A program made the translations under genes and the position numbers. From positions 62,001 to 126,000 of the forward strand of contig NZ_JACBFQ010000006.1 in the NCBI RefSeq assembly GCF_021401125.1: DNA of 64,000 nucleotides, given 5' to 3'. How positions within the stretch are numbered: the stretch's first letter is position 1; each line of letters opens with the position of its first letter. This DNA is from Xanthobacter sp. NM-59 (GTDB taxonomy: Bacteria > Pseudomonadota > Alphaproteobacteria > Rhizobiales > Xanthobacteraceae). Shown piece after piece: positions 28,236 to 37,684 of the stretch. The notes under the pieces were generated by a model, which did not search any database, had not been told where the DNA came from, and worked only from the letters and a program-made list of their open reading frames with translations.

Positions 28236-29645
28236 TCATGGGCCGGGCGGCTGCCCACCGGTTCCGCCGGCCAGCCGCGCCACCGCCCGCACCGCACCGC
28301 GAAATGCCGCCGCCACGGCGCCGAGGCCGCGTGGAGACGGAGCCGCGCCAGCATCAGCCTGCGGCCCTTCGCCCGCAGGACCGGCAGGCGAAGCCCCGGC
28401 CGGCAGCTCATCGGCCACATGTCGCCGCCAATAGCCCGCGATCGCGCTCAGGCGCGACACTGGCTTGGTGCCCGCCGGCTCCAGACCGAAAGCACTGAAC
28501 AGGCGGATGCTGTCATCCCGGTCCAGAATCGCACGTCCGATCAGGTCCGCGCCCAGGATGCCGTGGGCCAGCTCGTCTCCCCCAAGGGTGACACAATACC
28601 ACACCCCCTTTTCTCCCTCCTGGATGAGAGGCATGCGGCGCCGGGTGGGCGCGAGGGTGACGCCGTGGCTGCTTTCGGCAAGGGCCTCGCGAATGCCGGC
28701 CGCCACCGCGACGCCGTGGCGGCGCAGCACCCGCGCGGCGCCGCTGCGGCTGCGCACCCGCGTGGCCGTTTCTGCAGCGATGGCGAGGCGGTCCTTGTCC
28801 CAATGCCAGCGCAGGCCGGTGCCGCCCACTTCCTCCACCACGCCGGCATAGGCCACGTCGGCGCCGGAGACGTGGAAACGGCCGCTGACCCAGGGCGTGG
28901 GCACCAGGCTCGGCGCCAGCTCAGGAGCGAGGCGGGCCAGGGCCTCCGATCCGCTGAACACCACCTGGAAGGCGCGCACCTTCAGCTGCGGCGTCGTCAC
29001 ATATTTCCGCAGCCCGTGAACATCCGCCGCCAACGCCGTGGGCCGGGGCATGATGGTGAGCTCCCCCTCCCCCGCCGCGGCCGCGAGCGCATCACGGAAG
29101 GCGGCGGCATCCAGCCGGTGGGCGGGCACCAGCCCCAGCCCGGAAACGAAGGCCGGCGTGCCCAGCAAGGCGTGCAGGTCCTCCGCCCCCAGCAACACGC
29201 TCGAATCGGACACCAGGGTTTCGCGCGCCGCGTGTTCCGCGGCCATCCACCCCGCCTCGTGGGCGCGCGCAACCGCCATCCGCCCCTTGGGGCCGAGGGA
29301 CAGGCCGGCCTCCTGCGCGATCAGCAGCCCGCGGCGAACCGCGTTAACGGAGAGCGCGTAAATCTCCGCGGCATCGGGCTGGCCCACCCGCGCGATGAGA
29401 TCGAGGGCGGAAAGGCCGAAGCCCGGCGCCAGCGCCGCATCCAGCCCCAGCGCCCGCGTCTCGCCCGGGGTGGGGAAAAGCACCACCTCCTGCCCGCGTG
29501 CCGCGAGGTCGCAGGCCAGGAGCAGGCCCGCCGCATCGTCGCCGACGATGCACACATCGCAATCGCGCGTGGGCATGAGGGCGGCGGCCCGTCCCGGCTT
29601 GGATGCCGGCGACGCGGCGGCGGACTGCGGATCGGATCCCATCAT
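28236..29645 (-). CDS. FAD-dependent oxidoreductase-like protein with altered dinucleotide motif
   Basis: Protein of 469 aa. The start has GAGG 5 nt before ATGATG. The N-terminal Rossmann segment is CDVCIVGDDAAGLLLACDLA: strand, glycine loop and helix fit the DAO/FAD oxidoreductase fold, but the middle Gly of GxGxxG is Asp (G35-DDAA-G40). Downstream regions contain LSLGPKGRMAVARAHEAGW, a substrate-domain-like stretch, and FHVSGADVAYAGVVEEVGG, which resembles the second FAD contact region. The C-terminal 60 residues are Ala/Pro/Gly-rich. The family is inferred from fold features only; the reaction is unknown. The neighbouring divergent gene is sixA. Confidence 0.7.
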   Translation of the reverse strand: MMGSDPQSAAASPASKPGRAAALMPTRDCDVCIVGDDAAGLLLACDLAARGQEVVLFPTPGETRALGLDAALAPGFGLSALDLIARVGQPDAAEIYALSVNAVRRGLLIAQEAGLSLGPKGRMAVARAHEAGWMAAEHAARETLVSDSSVLLGAEDLHALLGTPAFVSGLGLVPAHRLDAAAFRDALAAAAGEGELTIMPRPTALAADVHGLRKYVTTPQLKVRAFQVVFSGSEALARLAPELAPSLVPTPWVSGRFHVSGADVAYAGVVEEVGGTGLRWHWDKDRLAIAAETATRVRSRSGAARVLRRHGVAVAAGIREALAESSHGVTLAPTRRRMPLIQEGEKGVWYCVTLGGDELAHGILGADLIGRAILDRDDSIRLFSAFGLEPAGTKPVSRLSAIAGYWRRHVADELPAGASPAGPAGEGPQADAGAAPSPRGLGAVAAAFRGAVRAVARLAGGTGGQPPGP

Positions 29646-29921
29646 GACACCTCGCGGATTCGGACCGTCAGGGAATCTTCGCCATCGGCGGACGTGCGCC
29701 CCCACAAGCGGGGTGGCGCAGACGCGGCGAGGGGCTCGAAGTCTGCCCCAATTCTCCCGCGACTGCCTTGAAAAACCCTTGCCGCCGCTTCGGAAAGGCG
29801 TGGATTGGCCGAGCGTTACCACAGTGCGGCACCGCGTGACGCTCGGGCGCGGGCGGCGTGGGTTGCGGTGCAACGGAAGGCCCGGCATAAGGGGCCCAGT
29901 CCAAAAGTCGCTGGTCGTCAC

Positions 29922-30443
29922 ATGCGCCGTCTCATCCTGCTGCGTCACGCGAAGTCCGACTGGCCCGACGGGGTCGCCGACCAGGAGCGCCCGCTGGCGG
30001 CGCGCGGCCGCAGCGCCGCGCCGCGCATGGGCCTCTACATGTCGCAGCAAGGCCTGGTCGCGGACCGGGTCCTCATTTCCCCCGCCCGACGCACCCGCGA
30101 AACCTGGGAGCTGGTGAGCGCGCAGATGCCGCCGGTGCCCACGGTGGCGAGCGAGCCGCGCATCTATGATGCCAGCGCCACCCGCCTGCTGGCCCTGGTG
30201 CGCGAGCAGCCCCGGCAGATCCACACCCTCATGCTGATCGGGCACAATCCCGGCCTCGAGGATCTGGCCGCCACCCTGGTGGCCAACGGCGCTTCGCCAG
30301 ACATCGAGAAGCTGCGGGAGAAATTCCCCACCGGCGCCCTGGCTGTCATCGACCTGCCAGTGGATGACTGGGACGCCACCGCCCCCGGCAGCGGCCGGCT
30401 CGACCGCTTCATCATCCCCCGCGACATGTCGGGAGGCGCCTGA
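29922..30443 (+). CDS. sixA: SixA-type histidine phosphatase
   Basis: Protein of 173 aa, matching the short SixA branch of the histidine phosphatase (phosphoglycerate mutase-like) superfamily. The catalytic RHA motif is Arg8-His9 in LLRHAKSDW, and the second catalytic His108 is in IGHNPGLED. In E. coli SixA dephosphorylates histidine phosphotransfer proteins; that target here is inferred. The upstream frame is open for 39 codons but poor in protein character. Its stop is 4 bp before the next start, so it probably forms an operon with the YcjX gene. Confidence 0.85.
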   Translation: MRRLILLRHAKSDWPDGVADQERPLAARGRSAAPRMGLYMSQQGLVADRVLISPARRTRETWELVSAQMPPVPTVASEPRIYDASATRLLALVREQPRQIHTLMLIGHNPGLEDLAATLVANGASPDIEKLREKFPTGALAVIDLPVDDWDATAPGSGRLDRFIIPRDMSGGA

Positions 30444-30447
30444 CCCG

Positions 30448-31908
30448 ATGCTGGGCCTCACCCGCGCCATCGAGGACGCACGCATCGCGCTCGCGACCCT
30501 GGCCGACCGGGTGGAGGGCCTCGCGCACCCCACGCTGCGCCTGGGCGTCACCGGCCTCTCGCGCTCGGGCAAGACCATCTTCACCACCGCTTTGGTCCAC
30601 GCTTTGATGCATGGCGGGCGGCTGCCGGTGTTCGAGGCGCTGCAATCGGGCCGCATCGCCCGCGCCGCGCTGGAGCCGCAGCCCGACGATGCAGTGCCGC
30701 GCTTTGCCTACGAAGCCCACCTGTCCACCCTCTCCACGGATCGCGCCTGGCCCGCCTCGACCACGCGGGTGAGCGAGCTGCGCCTTGCGCTGCGCTATGC
30801 GCCGCCGCGCGGGGGGGAGCGCACTTTGACCCTGGATCTGGTGGACTATCCCGGCGAGTGGCTGCTGGACCTGCCGCTGCTCGACATGACCTATGCCGAC
30901 TTCGCGCGCCAGAGCCTCGATCTGGCCCGCGCGCCCGCCCGTGCCAGCGTGGCCGGCCCCTTCCTGGCGGCGGTGGAAGCCAGCCGCGCCGATGCGGTGG
31001 CCGACGAGGCGCAGGCGCGTGAGCTGGCAGCGCGTTTCACAGCCTACCTTGCCGCCTGCCGCACTGAAAAGCTGGCCATGAGCCTTTTGCCCCCCGGCCG
31101 CTTCCTCATGCCCGGCGACCTTGAGGGCTCGCCGGCCCTCACCTTCGCGCCCGTGGACCCGCCGGCCCTCGGCACCATGGCCACCGGCTCCCTGGGCGCC
31201 ATGATGGAGCGGCGCTTCGAGGCCTATAAGAACGCGGTGGTGCGGCCATTCTTCCGCAACCACTTCGCGCGGCTCGACCGGCAGATCGTGCTGGTGGACG
31301 CTCTTTCGGCGCTGAATGCCGGCCCGGCGGCGCTCGCGGACCTTGAGCGTGCGCTCGATGGAATCCTGGCGGCCTTCCGCACCGGCCGCAACAGCCTTGT
31401 CAGTGCCCTATTCCGGCCGCGCATCGAAAAGGTGCTGTTCGCCGCCACCAAGGCGGACCATCTCCACCATTCCAGCCACGACCGGCTGGAAGCCATCCTC
31501 TCGCGGCTCGTGGAGCGCGCGCGGGAGCGGGCGCACGAGCACGGCGCGGCCCTCGACGTGGTGGCCCTAGCCGCCATCCGCGCCACCCGCGAAGCCCGCG
31601 TGCGGCGCGATGGCGACGAGCTGGACGCCATTGTCGGCACCCCGGAGAAGGGGCAGGAGGTGGCGGGCCACGTGTTCGATGGCGAGGAAGAGGTGGCGGT
31701 TTTCCCCGGCGACCTGCCGGAAAACCCGGACACCCTCTTCGACCCCGCCGGCACCGGCTTTCGCGGACTCGCCTCCGCCCAAGTGGATGAGGCCGACTTC
31801 CGCTTCCTGAAGTTCCGCCCGCCGGCCGGCATTGGCGGCGGCGGCCCCATTCCCCATATTCGCCTGGACCGGGCGCTCGAATTCCTGCTGGGGGACCGAC
31901 TGGCGTGA
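30448..31908 (+). CDS. ycjX: YcjX-family stress-associated P-loop NTPase
   Basis: Protein of 486 aa in the YcjX/DUF463 family, GTPase-like proteins found with YcjF and the phage-shock (Psp) system in Proteobacteria. The P-loop GLSRSGKT is at residues 36-43 and a switch-like LVDYPGEWLLDLPLLDMTY follows near 130-148. The segment RFLMPGDLEGSPALTF and the conserved VLFAATKADHLHH (NKxD-like TKAD) support nucleotide binding. There is no membrane helix. It begins 4 bp after sixA and is followed 52 bp later by ycjF, as is usual for the pair. No psp genes are in the window. Confidence 0.92.
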   Translation: MLGLTRAIEDARIALATLADRVEGLAHPTLRLGVTGLSRSGKTIFTTALVHALMHGGRLPVFEALQSGRIARAALEPQPDDAVPRFAYEAHLSTLSTDRAWPASTTRVSELRLALRYAPPRGGERTLTLDLVDYPGEWLLDLPLLDMTYADFARQSLDLARAPARASVAGPFLAAVEASRADAVADEAQARELAARFTAYLAACRTEKLAMSLLPPGRFLMPGDLEGSPALTFAPVDPPALGTMATGSLGAMMERRFEAYKNAVVRPFFRNHFARLDRQIVLVDALSALNAGPAALADLERALDGILAAFRTGRNSLVSALFRPRIEKVLFAATKADHLHHSSHDRLEAILSRLVERARERAHEHGAALDVVALAAIRATREARVRRDGDELDAIVGTPEKGQEVAGHVFDGEEEVAVFPGDLPENPDTLFDPAGTGFRGLASAQVDEADFRFLKFRPPAGIGGGGPIPHIRLDRALEFLLGDRLA

Positions 31909-31960
31909 CGGCCGGGAGCCGCGCCCCTTTCGCGACGCGCCGAGCCCAGAGGGAGAGGAA

Positions 31961-33001
31961 ATGACCGACGAGAGCGCGAGCCCGCAACGTCCCCAGCGCA
32001 GGCCGCAGGTCTTCAAGCTCGACGACAATGCCACCCGCATCACCCTAGCCGCGCCCGAGCCGGAACCGGACAACGGCGCCACGGAGGGCCTGCCCGAGCC
32101 GGCGCGTGGCCCCGCCCGCCGCGCCTCCCGTTTCGGTATGAGCCTTGGCGGGCTGTTCTGGACCGCAGCCGGCGGCGTCGCGAGTCTCGCCCTCTATGCG
32201 GGCTTGAGCCGGCTGGTCAGCGATCTTTATGCGCAGTCGCCGGTGCTGGGCTATGTGGCCCTGGCCCTCGCGGTGGCGCTGGTGGCGGCGGGCACGGTCA
32301 TCCTCGCGCGTGAAGGCATCGGCCTCGCGCGGCTGGCCCATCTCGACCGGGTGCGCGAGAAGGCGGCCGACGCGTTGGCCCGCGACGATCGGGCCCAGGC
32401 CGAAAGCGTCGCCCGTGACATGCTCCGCGTGACGGCCGGGCAGCCCACCCTGGCGCGCGCGCGAAACGAGCTGGAAGGCCATCTCGGCGGCATCATCGAT
32501 GGTGCCGACCTGGTGCGCCTCACCGAGCGCACGCTTCTGCCCGCCCTCGACGCCCGCGCCCGGCAGATGGTGTCGGAGGCAGCCAAGAACGTCTCCGTGG
32601 TCACCGCCGTTTCGCCCCGCGCGCTGGTGGATCTCGCCTTCGTGCTGTTCACCGCGGTCTCGCTCATGCGGCGGCTGGCGCAGCTCTATGGCGGGCGGCC
32701 CGGAGCGCTGGGCATGGTGCGGCTGGTGCGCCACGTGCTCGGCCATCTCGCCATCACCGGCGGCATGGCGGCCGGGGACACGCTGGTTCAGCAGATCATT
32801 GGGCAAGGCTTGGCGGCGCGGCTCTCGGCCAAGCTGGGCGAAGGCGTGGTGAATGGACTGCTCACGGCGCGGCTGGGTCTTGCCGCCATCGCCGTCACAC
32901 GCCCCCTGCCCTTCACCGCCCTGCCGGCCCCCCGCCTTGCAGACGTCGCCACGGGCCTGCTGCGCAAGGCGGAAGAGGAAGAACGCAAGGCCCAAGGGTA
33001 A
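31961..33001 (+). CDS. ycjF: YcjF-family inner-membrane protein (DUF697)
   Basis: Protein of 346 aa, partner of YcjX. The ATG follows a strong GGGAGAGGAA site. A disordered N-terminus (about residues 1-60) with VFKLDDNATRITL precedes two membrane helices (about 62-85 and 92-115), then the DUF697 domain with SPRALVDLAFVLFTAVSLMRRLAQLYGGRPG and a last hydrophobic segment VVNGLLTARLGLAAIAVTRPLPF. The C-terminal RLADVATGLLRKAEEEERKAQG sequence is of interest because the downstream 0.8 kb contains repeated decayed copies of the DNA that encodes it. The function is unknown; an envelope-stress link is inferred from the pair. Confidence 0.9.
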   Translation: MTDESASPQRPQRRPQVFKLDDNATRITLAAPEPEPDNGATEGLPEPARGPARRASRFGMSLGGLFWTAAGGVASLALYAGLSRLVSDLYAQSPVLGYVALALAVALVAAGTVILAREGIGLARLAHLDRVREKAADALARDDRAQAESVARDMLRVTAGQPTLARARNELEGHLGGIIDGADLVRLTERTLLPALDARARQMVSEAAKNVSVVTAVSPRALVDLAFVLFTAVSLMRRLAQLYGGRPGALGMVRLVRHVLGHLAITGGMAAGDTLVQQIIGQGLAARLSAKLGEGVVNGLLTARLGLAAIAVTRPLPFTALPAPRLADVATGLLRKAEEEERKAQG

Positions 33002-33007
33002 CCGCGC

Positions 33008-33822
33008 GGCTTTGCCTTGCCCGCGCCCCCCTCACGGACCTTGTCACAGATCAGCCAGTCGAAGCAGCAAGAGGGAAAGACCCCGGCGAGGCCGCCGCTC
33101 GCCGGCACCGCCGTTCCACACGCCGCCGGTCGGCGTCCCGCCAACGCCACGCCTTTGCGAAAGTGACTAAAGGCCGCTGCGCTGGGCGGGAGGCGAAGAC
33201 CGCAAGACCCCAGTACATGGCGATGATGCCCCTTGCCGGCGCCGCCAGCCCGCGCCCGTCCCTTCAGCACCCTGCCGGCATCACGCCTTGCCGATGTGAC
33301 CGCCGGCCTGCGGCGCAAAGCAAAAGAGGAGGGCACCAGGGTTGAATGCGACGCGGCGGCACCAGCATTGCCAATGCACGCCCGGGTGCTTCGCCGTCCC
33401 CTGTCGCGCGGAGCTGGCGACGAGCCGGATGCTTCAGGCGGAAGGCGAAGAATGCAAAGCTCGGGCACCGGCGCGAGGCCGGGGGCTTGCCATCACTGCC
33501 GTCAGCGCTCCTGCCGCCCGGCGCGCTGTCGACGCCCCGCCGCGCGAGGCAGGGGGAAGAGCGTTGAGCCCAGGGGAACGGCAGGACTGAAGCTTGCCGC
33601 CATCTCCGACACGCCGCGGCCCTTGGCCCACCGGACACTGCCACGAACCTCGACAGAGGCCGCAGCGCGAGACCAAAGGCCAGGTACCACGCTCAGGCAT
33701 AACGACGCGGCCGGGGCCTACCGGCAGCGCCACTCCGCCTCGCACCGGCCCTCCGTCGTCATTTGGCGTGCGCGCCGAATACACTGCCACGCCCTGCAGA
33801 TGCGGAAGCGTGAGGCCCCAGG
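33008..33822 (+). repeat. Tandem array of decayed copies of the ycjF 3' end
   Basis: The parent unit is 32879-33000, the last 40 codons and stop of ycjF. By eye I align further units at about 33010-33088, 33098-33212, 33232-33341, 33367-33464, 33486-33576 and 33593-33684, with a doubtful last one at 33717-33822. Each opens with a variant of CTTGCCGCCATCGCCG and closes with a variant of GCGGAAGAGGAAGA...GCAAGGCCCAAG. Starts are spaced 131, 88, 134, 135, 119 and 107 bp. The unit at 33232 still reads LPASRLADVTAGLRRKAKEE against the genuine LPAPRLADVATGLLRKAEEE. No unit keeps a start signal, so none is a gene. Confidence 0.75.
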
Positions 33823-34021
33823 GACGCTCCCTCCGGCGCCTTCGATGGCCGCAAAGCTGCGGGCGGGTTCGGCCGCTTGGAAACCAGCGGCCACGGATGC
33901 CATGGCGTGTGAGTTGGCGTCCTCATCGCGCGCGAGCCGGTGTCGCCTTCACTCGCAGCAGCTCGGCGGCCGTGCTCAAGCCAACGACGGCTCGCGGCGC
34001 ACCCATCGGGCGGGGGGGCCA
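33823..34021. other. Remainder of the spacer after the ycjF tail array
   Basis: About 200 bp of GC-rich sequence between the array and the 3' end of the leftward membrane-protein gene. I see no gene, terminator or clear repeat in it. Together with the array it makes a gene-free stretch of just over 1 kb. Confidence 0.4.
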
Positions 34022-34612
34022 TCAGCCCGGCAGCAGATGCGCCGGCAGCGCGTCGAGCCGGTAGCGCAGGGGGCGGTTGCGCACCAGCGTCTCCAGGGTG
34101 GGCCAGGCCACCACGACGGATAGCAGGCCGATGATTCCCGCCGTGCTCCATTGCCCCTGAAAGGCCGCGAAGCCGACCACCACCAGCAGGCCGACCGCCG
34201 CCACCAGCCCCAGCCCCACCATCAGCCCCCAGCGCAGAGGGCCATATCCGCCCCGGCACTCCACCGGAACCTTCGCCGCCTCGAGCGCCCCATGGAGCGC
34301 CCGCACGAAGCGGGTGTAATCGGGCCCCTGGTCCCGCACCGCCGTCAGCGAGGTCCGCGAGGCGGAAGCCGCCACCAGCCGCGAGCCCTCGCGCCCCAGA
34401 ATCTCCAGCTCGAACGTGGCGCTGGCGAATTTGGCCGGCTGGAAGCGCAGGTTCAGCCGCGCGATATCCGCGAGCCGCAGCCGCCCCTCGCGCGGGCCAA
34501 CCAGCCATTGCAGAGTATCATCCGCCAGCGTCAGCTGAACCCCAGCGCCACCGAGGCGGGGATGATAGGAATAGGTGGTGGGTTCGGACGACCCGCCGCA
34601 CACATCACTCAT
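34022..34612 (-). CDS. Hypothetical membrane protein
   Basis: Protein of 196 aa, no family recognised. A beta-rich N-terminal domain (TTYSYHPRLGGAGVQLTL, LRLADIARLNLRFQPAKF, FELEILGREGSRLV) resembles small PH-like domains, which is only a structural guess. Two membrane helices follow at about 126-150 and 157-174, with a basic C-terminal end (RNRPLRYRLDALPAHLLPG). The N-terminal domain would face the cytosol if the hairpin is inserted normally. It has a weak ribosome binding site and is separated from phaC by a terminator, so it has its own promoter. Confidence 0.75.
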   Translation of the reverse strand: MSDVCGGSSEPTTYSYHPRLGGAGVQLTLADDTLQWLVGPREGRLRLADIARLNLRFQPAKFASATFELEILGREGSRLVAASASRTSLTAVRDQGPDYTRFVRALHGALEAAKVPVECRGGYGPLRWGLMVGLGLVAAVGLLVVVGFAAFQGQWSTAGIIGLLSVVVAWPTLETLVRNRPLRYRLDALPAHLLPG

Positions 34613-34883
34613 GGCTTACTCACGCCCCTCCCTGTGCCGCCTGTTTCCGCGAATGGCGCCGTGAGCGCAAGGGCGGACCGAGGAAGATCCAGCCTGCCGC
34701 GCCGTTGCGCGACACCTCGGGCCAGGCGCTCCGGCGGGCAGCATGTCTTTCCGCGCGCCGCGCTGCCCCAGGGCGTGGCCAGGGCGACGGTTTGCGCGGT
34801 TCGCCTGCAATGGGAACCGCCCCGTTCGCAGCCGAATACCCCAGCGCAAGCCTGCTCTTTCGCGAAGGTCCAGGGGTTCCCGG
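34613..34883. other. Spacer between phaC terminator and hypothetical membrane protein gene
   Basis: About 270 bp (336 bp counting the phaC terminator and 3' end) without a gene. It should hold the promoter of the leftward membrane-protein gene. Crossing frames are Arg/Pro-rich and lack ribosome binding sites. Confidence 0.4.
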
Positions 34884-34920
34884 AAACAAAAGCGCCGCGC
34901 CCCCGAGGGGAGCGCGGCGC
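34884..34920 (-). terminator. Intrinsic terminator of phaC
   Basis: GCGCCGCGC (34892-34900) and GCGCGGCGC (34912-34920) form a perfect 9-bp stem continued by CCCC/GGGG with one bulged A. Read on the minus strand it is followed by TTTTGTTT. It lies 28 bp after the phaC stop. Confidence 0.8.
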
Positions 34921-34948
34921 GCGGGCTCGAAAGACGACGGGCCAGAGA

Positions 34949-36847
34949 TCAGGAGCGTTCCTTCACATAGCGGCCCGGCGCGTCCTCGATGGCGGTGAGG
35001 CGGCCACCGCCGACCTCGCGGGCGGGAACCTCGTCCGGGTGCCAGGACGAGAACCAGTTCAGCCAATCCGGCCACCAGGAACCCTTATGCTCCTGCGCGC
35101 CCTCCATCCACAGGTCGAAATCGGGGCCGATGGGGCCGTCGGACCAGTATTGGTACTTGTTCTTCACCGGCGGGTTTACCACGCCGGCAATATGGCCCGA
35201 GCCCGCCAGCACATAGCGCACCGGACCGGACAGCAGGTTGGCCCCCACATAGACCGACTTCGGCGGCGCGATGTGGTCTTCGCGCGTCGCCAGCGAGTAG
35301 ACCGGGATCGTCACCTTGTGCATGTCCAGCTTCACGCCCGCGAGCTCGGCCTTGCCCTTGGCGATGTTGTTGGAGAGGTAGCAGTTGCGCAGATAATAGG
35401 AATGGTTCGCCGCCGGCATGCGGGTGGAATCCGCATTCCAGTAGAGCAGATCGAACGGAAACGGCGCCTTGCCCTTCATGTAGTTGTTCACCACATAGGG
35501 CCAGATGAGGTCATTGGAGCGCAGCATGTTGAAGGCGGAGGCCATCTTGCTGCCCTCCAGGTAGCCCATCTGCTTCATCTTGCGTTCCATGACCGCAAGC
35601 TGATCCTCATCCACGAAAACCTTGAGATCGCCCGCATGGGTGAAGTCGATCTGGGTGGTCAGGAAGGTGGTGGAGGCGATGCGGTCGTCGCCCGTCTCGG
35701 CCATATAAGCGAGCGTGCAGGCCAGCAGCGTGCCGCCCACACAATAGCCCACGGTGTGCACACGCCGCTCGCCCGAGGCGATGGCGACCGTGTCCAGCGC
35801 GGCCATGATGCCGTCGCGCATGTAATCGTCGAAGCCCTTGGCCACGAGGCGGGCATCGGGATTGACCCAGGAGATGGTGAAGACCGTAACGCCGTGGTCC
35901 ACCAGCCACTTGATGAGCGACTTCTCGGGATTGAGATCGAGAATGTAGAACTTGTTGATCCAGGGCGGCACGATCAGCACCGGCGTTTTCTTCACGCTGG
36001 CCGTCGTGGGCGAATACTGGATGAGCTGCATCAGCTCGTTTTCGAAGATCACCTTGCCGGGGGTGAGCGCCAGATTGCGCCCCACCTCGAAGGCGGTCAT
36101 GTCGGTCTGGCGGATCTTCAAGGTGCCGCCACCCTCGTTGAGATCCTCCGCCAGGTTGCGCATGCCCTTCACCAGGTTTTCGCCGGAGGAGGACAGGGTT
36201 TCGCGGATCAGCTCGGGATTGGTCAGCACGAAGTTCGATGGCGAGACCGCGTTGGAGATCTGCTTGACCAGGAACTCGGCCTTGTGGCGCACATGGGGGT
36301 CGAGGCCCTCGGCCTCGTTCACCATGTCGTTGGCCCAGTTGGATGTCACGAGATAGGCCTGCTTCAGGGCGTCGAAAATGGGGCTCTCGCGCCAACCCTC
36401 GTCCTTGAAGCGCGCATCCTTGGGGTCGGGAGCCGCCACCGGCTGGGGCTCCTCGCCCGCCAGCTTCTTCATGGTGTTGGCCCACACCGACAGGTAGCCA
36501 CCCATCAGGCGCGTCTGCGCCTCCACCACCCGCTGGGGATCGGCCATCCAATACTCGGCCACGTGGCCCACGGTCTTCAGCGCGTCGGCGATGTCGTCGG
36601 CGAGATCATCGGCGCGGCCGGCCTCGCGCGGGGCGAGATAGGCCGCCACCGCCTTGCCGCTCTCCTCCACCAGCTGGGCAAGGTTGTGGGCGAAGACCTC
36701 CACATTGAGGCTCTTCTCCCCCTCGCTCGCGGGGGCGGCGGGCTTCGCCGGCGGGGCCGCGGGCGCAACCTCCACCGGCGGCGCGGACGAGGCCGCGCCG
36801 GGAGCCGGCTCAGAAGGCGGTGCGGACGGGGCGGCTGAACTGGTCAT
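34949..36847 (-). CDS. phaC: Class I poly(3-hydroxybutyrate) synthase PhaC
   Basis: Protein of 632 aa that polymerises 3-hydroxyacyl-CoA into PHB at the granule surface. The start at 36847 has GGAG about 7 nt upstream; in-frame ATG codons upstream lack such a site. An Ala/Pro-rich N-terminus of about 45 residues precedes the N-terminal PhaC domain. The catalytic triad is visible: Cys369 in the GYCVGG lipase-like box, Asp524 in TREDHIAPP and His552 in [27 protein letters not shown] is the family's conserved block. The class I type is supported by its length and by the lack of an adjacent phaE or phaR subunit. It has its own terminator. The usual phaA/phaB genes are not in this window. Confidence 0.97.
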   Translation of the reverse strand: MTSSAAPSAPPSEPAPGAASSAPPVEVAPAAPPAKPAAPASEGEKSLNVEVFAHNLAQLVEESGKAVAAYLAPREAGRADDLADDIADALKTVGHVAEYWMADPQRVVEAQTRLMGGYLSVWANTMKKLAGEEPQPVAAPDPKDARFKDEGWRESPIFDALKQAYLVTSNWANDMVNEAEGLDPHVRHKAEFLVKQISNAVSPSNFVLTNPELIRETLSSSGENLVKGMRNLAEDLNEGGGTLKIRQTDMTAFEVGRNLALTPGKVIFENELMQLIQYSPTTASVKKTPVLIVPPWINKFYILDLNPEKSLIKWLVDHGVTVFTISWVNPDARLVAKGFDDYMRDGIMAALDTVAIASGERRVHTVGYCVGGTLLACTLAYMAETGDDRIASTTFLTTQIDFTHAGDLKVFVDEDQLAVMERKMKQMGYLEGSKMASAFNMLRSNDLIWPYVVNNYMKGKAPFPFDLLYWNADSTRMPAANHSYYLRNCYLSNNIAKGKAELAGVKLDMHKVTIPVYSLATREDHIAPPKSVYVGANLLSGPVRYVLAGSGHIAGVVNPPVKNKYQYWSDGPIGPDFDLWMEGAQEHKGSWWPDWLNWFSSWHPDEVPAREVGGGRLTAIEDAPGRYVKERS

Positions 36848-37172
36848 GTCACGCTCCATGGGGCTGCATCCCTGAATTGCAACCATTGCGGGAGAGACGT
36901 GGAGGCCGGAACCCGGAGGCTCCGTTACGGCAATCGAATCCGCGCGCGCGCCTGTGGAAGGAGGCTCGCGGACCGGCGATATCTTGATTCTTGGTGTTCC
37001 CTCGCCTGCGGACATTCCTCCATCCCCTTATTGCGCTCCGCTTTTTTAGCGGACTTCGGTGTCGCGTGTTTCGCGTTTTGGATTTTTGCGCATATTAGCG
37101 GACGAACGGACCCGGATCGAGCCTCGCGGGACTACGGAGGCCAGCAACAACCCCAGGGATTCGCGTGCATTC
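36848..37172. promoter_or_regulatory. Divergent spacer phaC / lipoprotein with inverted and direct repeats
   Basis: A 325-bp region that should hold the phaC promoter on the minus strand. TCCGCT-TTTTT-AGCGGA (37037-37053) is a perfect inverted repeat. TTAGCGGAC occurs at 37046-37054 and again at 37095-37103, 49 bp apart. The tract 37010-37105 is A/T-richer than its flanks. These are candidate operator sites; which protein binds is unknown, although PhaR-type repressors commonly act at phaC. Confidence 0.4.
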
Positions 37173-37544
37173 ATGTCCATGATGCGTCCCCGCAAGCGGA
37201 CCTGCCCATCCCTTCGCTCCCCCGTGCGGCCGGCTTTCGGCCTTCTGGCGCGGAGCGCCTTCGCGGCGTCCATGCTGGCGGCGGCCGCCGGGCTGAGCGC
37301 CTGCTCCGGCGACTCGACGCTGACATTGCCTGTTCCGCCCCATCCGGACGTACCGGAAGTTGCCCATGATTCCTACCCCACCATCGGCGCCACGCCCCAC
37401 ACCGGAAGACCGGCCCTGAACGAGGCCCAGAGGGCCCGCCTGCAGGGCGACCTGGAGCGTGCCTCCAAGACCAACTCAGCCAAGGCGCAGGCCGCCGCGC
37501 AGGCGTCCACGCCCGCAGCCGAGCCCCAGCCCGCCACCAACTGA
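37173..37544 (+). CDS. Small predicted lipoprotein
   Basis: Protein of 123 aa with a lipoprotein signal: basic N-terminus (MRPRKR), hydrophobic stretch (LLARSAFAASMLAAAAG) and lipobox LSAC with lipidation at Cys44. The mature part is short, Pro-rich (PVPPHPDVPEVAHDSYPTIG), then helical (ALNEAQRARLQGDLERASKT) and ends in an Ala/Pro/Gln tail. Two further in-frame ATGs at 37179 and 37182 are possible starts; ribosome binding is weak. No family is recognised. A short periplasmic helper or peptidoglycan-linked role is possible, which is inference. Confidence 0.65.
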   Translation: MSMMRPRKRTCPSLRSPVRPAFGLLARSAFAASMLAAAAGLSACSGDSTLTLPVPPHPDVPEVAHDSYPTIGATPHTGRPALNEAQRARLQGDLERASKTNSAKAQAAAQASTPAAEPQPATN

Positions 37545-37684
37545 CCCGACCCGATTTGACCCGACACGCGCATCTTCGCCCCGAAACCATCGCAATCATT
37601 GCTTCTTGATTTCGCGAAGAGTGCTAAAACACCCGTCCGCCGCGCCGGGAGACACATGCTGCGCGGCACCCTGGAGCCAATGAG

